Shown: in pieces, positions 15,773 through 18,942 of the stretch
Position numbering within the stretch: the stretch's first letter is position 1
How the letters are laid out: each line of letters begins with the position of its first letter
Source: Bacteroidota bacterium
GTDB taxonomy: Bacteria; Bacteroidota; Kryptoniia; Kryptoniales; JAKASW01
Direction of reading: 5' to 3'
DNA length: 18,942 nucleotides
NCBI GenBank assembly: GCA_021796055.1
Contig: JAJYOS010000013.1
Location: forward strand, 1-18,942
Translations under genes and position numbers: made by a program
The notes under the pieces: generated by a model
Told to the model about the DNA's origin: nothing
Databases searched by the model: none
The model's input: only the letters and a program-made list of their open reading frames with translations

Positions 15773-16867
15773 TTACAAGGGGTTCCTCGTTGAAAAGAGG
15801 ACCGAGTCATTGGACGCTTTATAGCTGATTCGCAAGGCGAGTGCTATTATTCTTATAATGTCTTGCCGGGTTTGATGGCTCGTAAATGTGGCCGTTAAAG
15901 TTCTCGAGTAAATCGAAGGTTGAGTCGCATAACACTTAATCCCGTAATTCCACTGAAGCTGTCTGAAAACGTTTCGAATGCGTTCGTTATGAAATATGAG
16001 TTCCCCTCTGATCCAGGCTATCTTATCGCCGACGTCCGTGTAAGTCGGCTCAACGGCAATCCTTCCTTTCCTCACGACAGAATACTCTCCGCCTGTGATC
16101 GTCGTTGGCCTGGCGTTCAGCTGACCATTAGGCGTAAGGAGAACCTTGCCGTCGGTTACTGCTACCTGTGTTTGTCCGTCGCCGGGCCACGCCGCGATAT
16201 TGAATTTGGTGCCGACATCCCTGATCACTGCGTCGCTTGTTCTTACGATCAATGGCCTGCGATTGGAATGCACGACCTCGAAGTATGCTTCACCGGTGAG
16301 GTGGAATTCGCGTCTCCCGCTGGGAACGTTGGCATATCGCAGGCTGCTCGCGGAGTTGAGAAGAATTCTCGTTCCGTCTTCGAACGAAATTGTGACTCTT
16401 TGACCAGATTTAGTGGATATTGTCTCGTGAAGAGCTGCCCGTTCCTGGCTAACAGCCGAGTATCTCTTCGCAACCTCTCTCAGGTAGAGGCCGATGTAAG
16501 CGGCTCCGATGAGAACCATCATTACGGCGGCTATTTGCAGGAGACGACCAGGAAGCGATCCTTCGGACGCTTTTGTCGGAACTATTTTATAAAGAAATAT
16601 TTCCATTTGGTTGGTGCGATCGACGTCAACCGCAACTTCGCCGAGTTTCTTTCTTAAGGATGGTAATGAGCGCCACGAATTCCACTCACCGCTTCGGCCG
16701 CCCGATAGCATCCAGATTTCGCGTAACTCATCGAATGTCTGTCTTGATTCCGGGCTGGAATTGATCCATTCTTCAATCTGGAGCCGCTCCCTCTCGCTGC
16801 ACTCCGAAGCGAGATAACGTCCAACCGCCCTAAACCCACGCCTTGTCAACTGAGTATCTTCCACCAA
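15773..16867 (-). CDS. FecR-family anti-sigma factor / signal transducer
   Basis: Inner-membrane protein that holds the cognate ECF sigma factor and receives the periplasmic signal from the receptor's STN domain. The N-terminal cytoplasmic part (about 1-90; SERERLQIEEWINSSPESR, FDELREIW) is typical of the sigma-binding region. A single membrane helix lies at about 107-128. The FecR domain (about 148-243) shows GQRVTISFEDGTRILLNSAS, GEAYFEV and VGTKFNIAAW, and the C-terminal part (about 283-360, IAWIRGELIFHNERIRNVFRQL) matches the DUF4974/STN-like module. The start is TTG 16867 or GTG 16864, neither with a strong ribosome site. It lies 74 nt after the sigma gene and 34 nt before the receptor gene, so all three are probably one transcript. 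Confidence 0.93.
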   Translation of the reverse strand: MVEDTQLTRRGFRAVGRYLASECSERERLQIEEWINSSPESRQTFDELREIWMLSGGRSGEWNSWRSLPSLRKKLGEVAVDVDRTNQMEIFLYKIVPTKASEGSLPGRLLQIAAVMMVLIGAAYIGLYLREVAKRYSAVSQERAALHETISTKSGQRVTISFEDGTRILLNSASSLRYANVPSGRREFHLTGEAYFEVVHSNRRPLIVRTSDAVIRDVGTKFNIAAWPGDGQTQVAVTDGKVLLTPNGQLNARPTTITGGEYSVVRKGRIAVEPTYTDVGDKIAWIRGELIFHNERIRNVFRQLQWNYGIKCYATQPSIYSRTLTATFTSHQTRQDIIRIIALALRISYKASNDSVLFSTRNPL

Positions 16868-16941
16868 CTTGTTCTGAAAGACTTTACATACACTCTAAAT
16901 ACAAACCAGAACTTCTTTACCCCTATACCCAACCACTATTC

Positions 16942-17625
16942 TTACCGCCTAAAAGGCGATAGCTCATTCCTGAGGATTTTCAACGCGTGGGAAATTTGAT
17001 TTTCTACCGTTTTCTGGGAAATTTCCAAGACTCCGGCGATTTCAGTGTAGGTAAGCCCTTCTCGGCGGTTAAGTACGAAAACCAGGCGGCATTTTTCCGG
17101 AAGGTGGTCAATCGCCTTGCTAACAGCCATGAAGAGGTCTTTGTCGGCCACTTCGTCGATCAAATCGACGTCGGTACCAGTTGCAAAAGGTTCTCCCTGT
17201 TCAGAGGTAGGGAAGGAGTTTTGCTTTCTGCTTTTGAGGAGGTTGATAGCTTGATTTCGGGCAGCTTTATAGAGGTAGGCGCCAACGGAACCCTTTGGGT
17301 TCCAATGCGCCCTGTTCGTCCATATTCTTACGAATATGTCCTGAACCAGATCCTCAACGTCATCCGGTGAACGGGTGAGACTGAGTGTGAACCGGCAAAG
17401 GCCATCGTAGTACCGGTGGAACAGTTGTTCCAATGCTAACTGGTCGCCGATTCTCACCCTCTCGATGAGATCCCTTTCGAACGCGGGAGATATCGAGGCT
17501 GAGCCATAAGCATGCTGAAACAGTGCCACGTTCCTTACGGATTGTAATCCACGCTCCCCAATTAAACAAGTTGTTCCAGAATGCAGCGCCTCCATTCGAG
17601 CACCAGAGATCCTACCTGGTGTCAC
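16942..17625 (-). CDS. FecI-type ECF RNA polymerase sigma factor
   Basis: Directs RNA polymerase to promoters of the receptor operon when released by FecR. Region 2 is visible in LEQLFHRYYDGLCRFTLSLT and DDVEDLVQDIFVRIW, and the linker in GAYLYKAARNQAINLLKSRK. Region 4 with its helix-turn-helix is LTYTEIAGVLEISQKTVENQISHALKILR near the C-terminus. From GTG 17625 the protein is 227 residues with about 45 residues before the usual ECF start, so the true start may be later: ATG 17595 or GTG 17529. GTG 17625 has a weak GGAAG at suitable distance, whereas the AAGGA before GTG 17529 is too close. Start unresolved. It is divergent from the threonine dehydrogenase gene across about 150 nt, which must hold both promoters. 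Confidence 0.93.
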   Translation of the reverse strand: MTPGRISGARMEALHSGTTCLIGERGLQSVRNVALFQHAYGSASISPAFERDLIERVRIGDQLALEQLFHRYYDGLCRFTLSLTRSPDDVEDLVQDIFVRIWTNRAHWNPKGSVGAYLYKAARNQAINLLKSRKQNSFPTSEQGEPFATGTDVDLIDEVADKDLFMAVSKAIDHLPEKCRLVFVLNRREGLTYTEIAGVLEISQKTVENQISHALKILRNELSPFRR

Positions 17626-17773
17626 TCGTGCGCTTCCGTCTTCGAAGTGTTGCTAGAAATAGCTGTCATGACTTAACTTGACCGATAAAATTCAGGCGGA
17701 CTACATGCCTGTATCGGCCACCGAACGTCGTCGGTCTTCAAACAGAATCCCGGCGCTTCTTCAAGGAGAATGA

Positions 17774-18796
17774 ATGGAAACAAAAACGATTCTCATCACC
17801 GGTGCGAACGGTGAAATCGGACACGGACTCATCTCACACTTCGCGGAGCACGATGGCGTCAGGGTCGTCGCGCTTGACCTGAACACTCTCGATGACTCTT
17901 CCAGATCGAAGTGCTACAGAACTTACACTGGAGACATCTTAGACAATCGATTTCTCGAATCCCTTTCGACAGCGCACGACTTCGATGTGATATATCATCT
18001 GGCCGCGCTCCTTTCGACCAGGGCGGAACGCCAGCCGACTATCGCACACAAGGTAAATGTTGATGGAACGCTGAACATGCTCGAAACGGCGATCACGCAA
18101 TCACGTCTTCAGGGAAGGGAAGTGAAGCTGATTTATCCGAGCTCGATTGCGGTTTATGGACTTCCTGACGTGGTGGCGAAGGAGAAGGCGGGGAGGATCG
18201 GCGAGGATGAATGCACCGAGCCGCGCACGATGTACGGCATAAACAAGCTGTACTGCGAAAGGCTTGGAAAGTATTACATGAATTATTACCGGCAGCTCGA
18301 CGCCCAGCCGATGGAAGGCAAAGTGGATTTCAGGTGCGTGCGATTTCCCGGTTTGATAAGCGCGGTAACGCTCCCAACGGGGGGGACGAGCGACTTCGCG
18401 CCGGAAATGCTTCACCAGGCGGCGAAGGGGGAGGCGTACGATTGTTTTGTGAGGGAAGACACAAGGATACCTTTCATGGCAATGCCCGACGGTGTGAGAG
18501 CGCTCCTCTCTCTCGAAGCCGCACCAAAAGAGAACCTGACCACGCAGATTTACAACGTCGGCTCCTTCAGCCCGTCGGCAGGGGAACTAAAGAGGGAAGT
18601 GAAAAAGGCTTTCCCCAATGCCGTTGTGAATTTCAAACCTGATCTGAAGAGACAGGCGATTCTTGACTCATGGCCGGCGGACGTCGATGACTCCCGGGCG
18701 CGAAGAGACTGGGGCTGGAACCCGGAGTATGATTTCAAAAGGGCGTTTGAGGAATATCTCGTGCCGGCGGTGTCGCAGTTCTATAGGAAAAAGTAG
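17774..18796 (+). CDS. tdh: L-threonine 3-dehydrogenase, SDR (epimerase-like) type
   Basis: NAD-dependent oxidation of L-threonine to 2-amino-3-ketobutyrate in the cytoplasm, the first step of conversion to glycine and acetyl-CoA. An extended-SDR fold with GANGEIG (10-16) for NAD binding, Ser123/Ser124 in YPSSIAVYG, and the catalytic pair Tyr154-Lys158 (MYGINK). The VRFPGLIS segment followed by TGGTSDFAPEMLHQA and the later IPFMAMPDGVRALL is characteristic of SDR-type threonine dehydrogenases and distinguishes them from UDP-sugar epimerases. The length of 340 is a little longer than usual (about 315). AAGGAG at 17763-17768 lies 5 nt before ATG. No kbl (2-amino-3-ketobutyrate ligase) gene is seen in the window. 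A sugar epimerase is the less likely alternative. Confidence 0.85.
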   Translation: METKTILITGANGEIGHGLISHFAEHDGVRVVALDLNTLDDSSRSKCYRTYTGDILDNRFLESLSTAHDFDVIYHLAALLSTRAERQPTIAHKVNVDGTLNMLETAITQSRLQGREVKLIYPSSIAVYGLPDVVAKEKAGRIGEDECTEPRTMYGINKLYCERLGKYYMNYYRQLDAQPMEGKVDFRCVRFPGLISAVTLPTGGTSDFAPEMLHQAAKGEAYDCFVREDTRIPFMAMPDGVRALLSLEAAPKENLTTQIYNVGSFSPSAGELKREVKKAFPNAVVNFKPDLKRQAILDSWPADVDDSRARRDWGWNPEYDFKRAFEEYLVPAVSQFYRKK

Positions 18797-18853
18797 AGGC
18801 GAAGAAGGCGGTGCGATATTTGAAAATTCGGAACAGGGAACACGGAAGGAAGA

Positions 18854-18940
18854 CTATGCGATTTCTCCGCCCCATTCTTTCAGATGCGAAGTTATGAAAT
18901 CTATTATCTTTGAATTCTCTTTCTTTCCCGTCCCGGTAAC
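18854..18940 (-). CDS. Possible 3' end of a gene running in from the right edge
   Basis: The last bases read on the minus strand as 28 codons plus TAG: VTGTGKKENSKIIDFITSHL followed by KEWGGEIA. The peptide is helix-like, charged and natural in composition, and codon choice is normal. If real, it is the C-terminus of a protein whose body lies outside the window and is convergent with the threonine dehydrogenase gene. No family can be named from so short a piece, and chance is possible at this length. Confidence 0.35.
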   Translation of the reverse strand, partial: VTGTGKKENSKIIDFITSHLKEWGGEIA

Positions 18941-18942
18941 TT

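Noticed and set aside
15920..16657. Open frame of about 245 codons on the + strand opposite the FecR gene
   Set aside because: It lies wholly antisense to a clearly recognised FecR protein, has no family features and has implausible composition.
17665..17702. GTCATGAC palindrome and a TTGACC...CTACAT promoter-like pair upstream of the threonine dehydrogenase gene
   Set aside because: The palindrome is only 8 bp and the -10 match is poor. Promoter consensus for this lineage is uncertain, so I do not call it.

Overview
The window looks like chromosomal DNA of a Gram-negative bacterium of the Bacteroidota/Chlorobiota/Ignavibacteriota (FCB) group. A FecI-type sigma factor, a FecR anti-sigma with a C-terminal DUF4974-like segment, and a TonB-dependent receptor carrying STN and carboxypeptidase-regulatory-like domains are typical of that group. 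Clear Shine-Dalgarno sites (AAGGAG or GGAGG) before many genes argue against a classical Bacteroidia genome and fit a deeper branch such as Ignavibacteria. The lineage is an inference. I saw no rRNA, tRNA, CRISPR array or insertion sequence.

Left part (1-6640, all + strand). After a four-helix membrane protein, possibly cut at the left edge, comes a decayed enoyl-CoA hydratase pseudogene. Then follows a tight gene run: RluA-type pseudouridine synthase, PaaG-like isomerase (8 nt overlap), PaaA-like diiron oxygenase subunit, PaaH-like 3-hydroxyacyl-CoA dehydrogenase (TGATG overlap) and a small exported protein (12 nt gap). This is a partial phenylacetyl-CoA-type ring-epoxide pathway: the epoxidase catalytic subunit, the epoxide isomerase and a beta-oxidation dehydrogenase are present, but PaaB, C, D and E are not. 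Next comes a minus-strand coding remnant, then a DUF2269-like membrane protein and a DinB/YfiT-family protein.

Middle and right part (6790-17625, all - strand). An NmrA-type NAD(P)-binding protein is followed by what I consider the most interesting unit. Read in transcription order it encodes an ECF sigma factor, a FecR anti-sigma, an STN-type TonB-dependent receptor, a perfect-palindrome terminator, a 625 nt leader region with an 8+8 bp dyad, an exported GH65 acid-trehalase-like hydrolase and an exported GH37 trehalase. The GH37 enzyme has the catalytic signatures and the calcium-loop spacing of fungal neutral trehalases. My reading is a trehalose (or related alpha-glucoside) uptake and hydrolysis locus with Fec-type cell-surface signalling. 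It has two unrelated inverting glucosidases and no SusD-like surface lipoprotein.

Right edge. Divergent from the sigma gene is an SDR-type L-threonine 3-dehydrogenase (+). The last 87 nt can be read as the 3' end of a further minus-strand gene.
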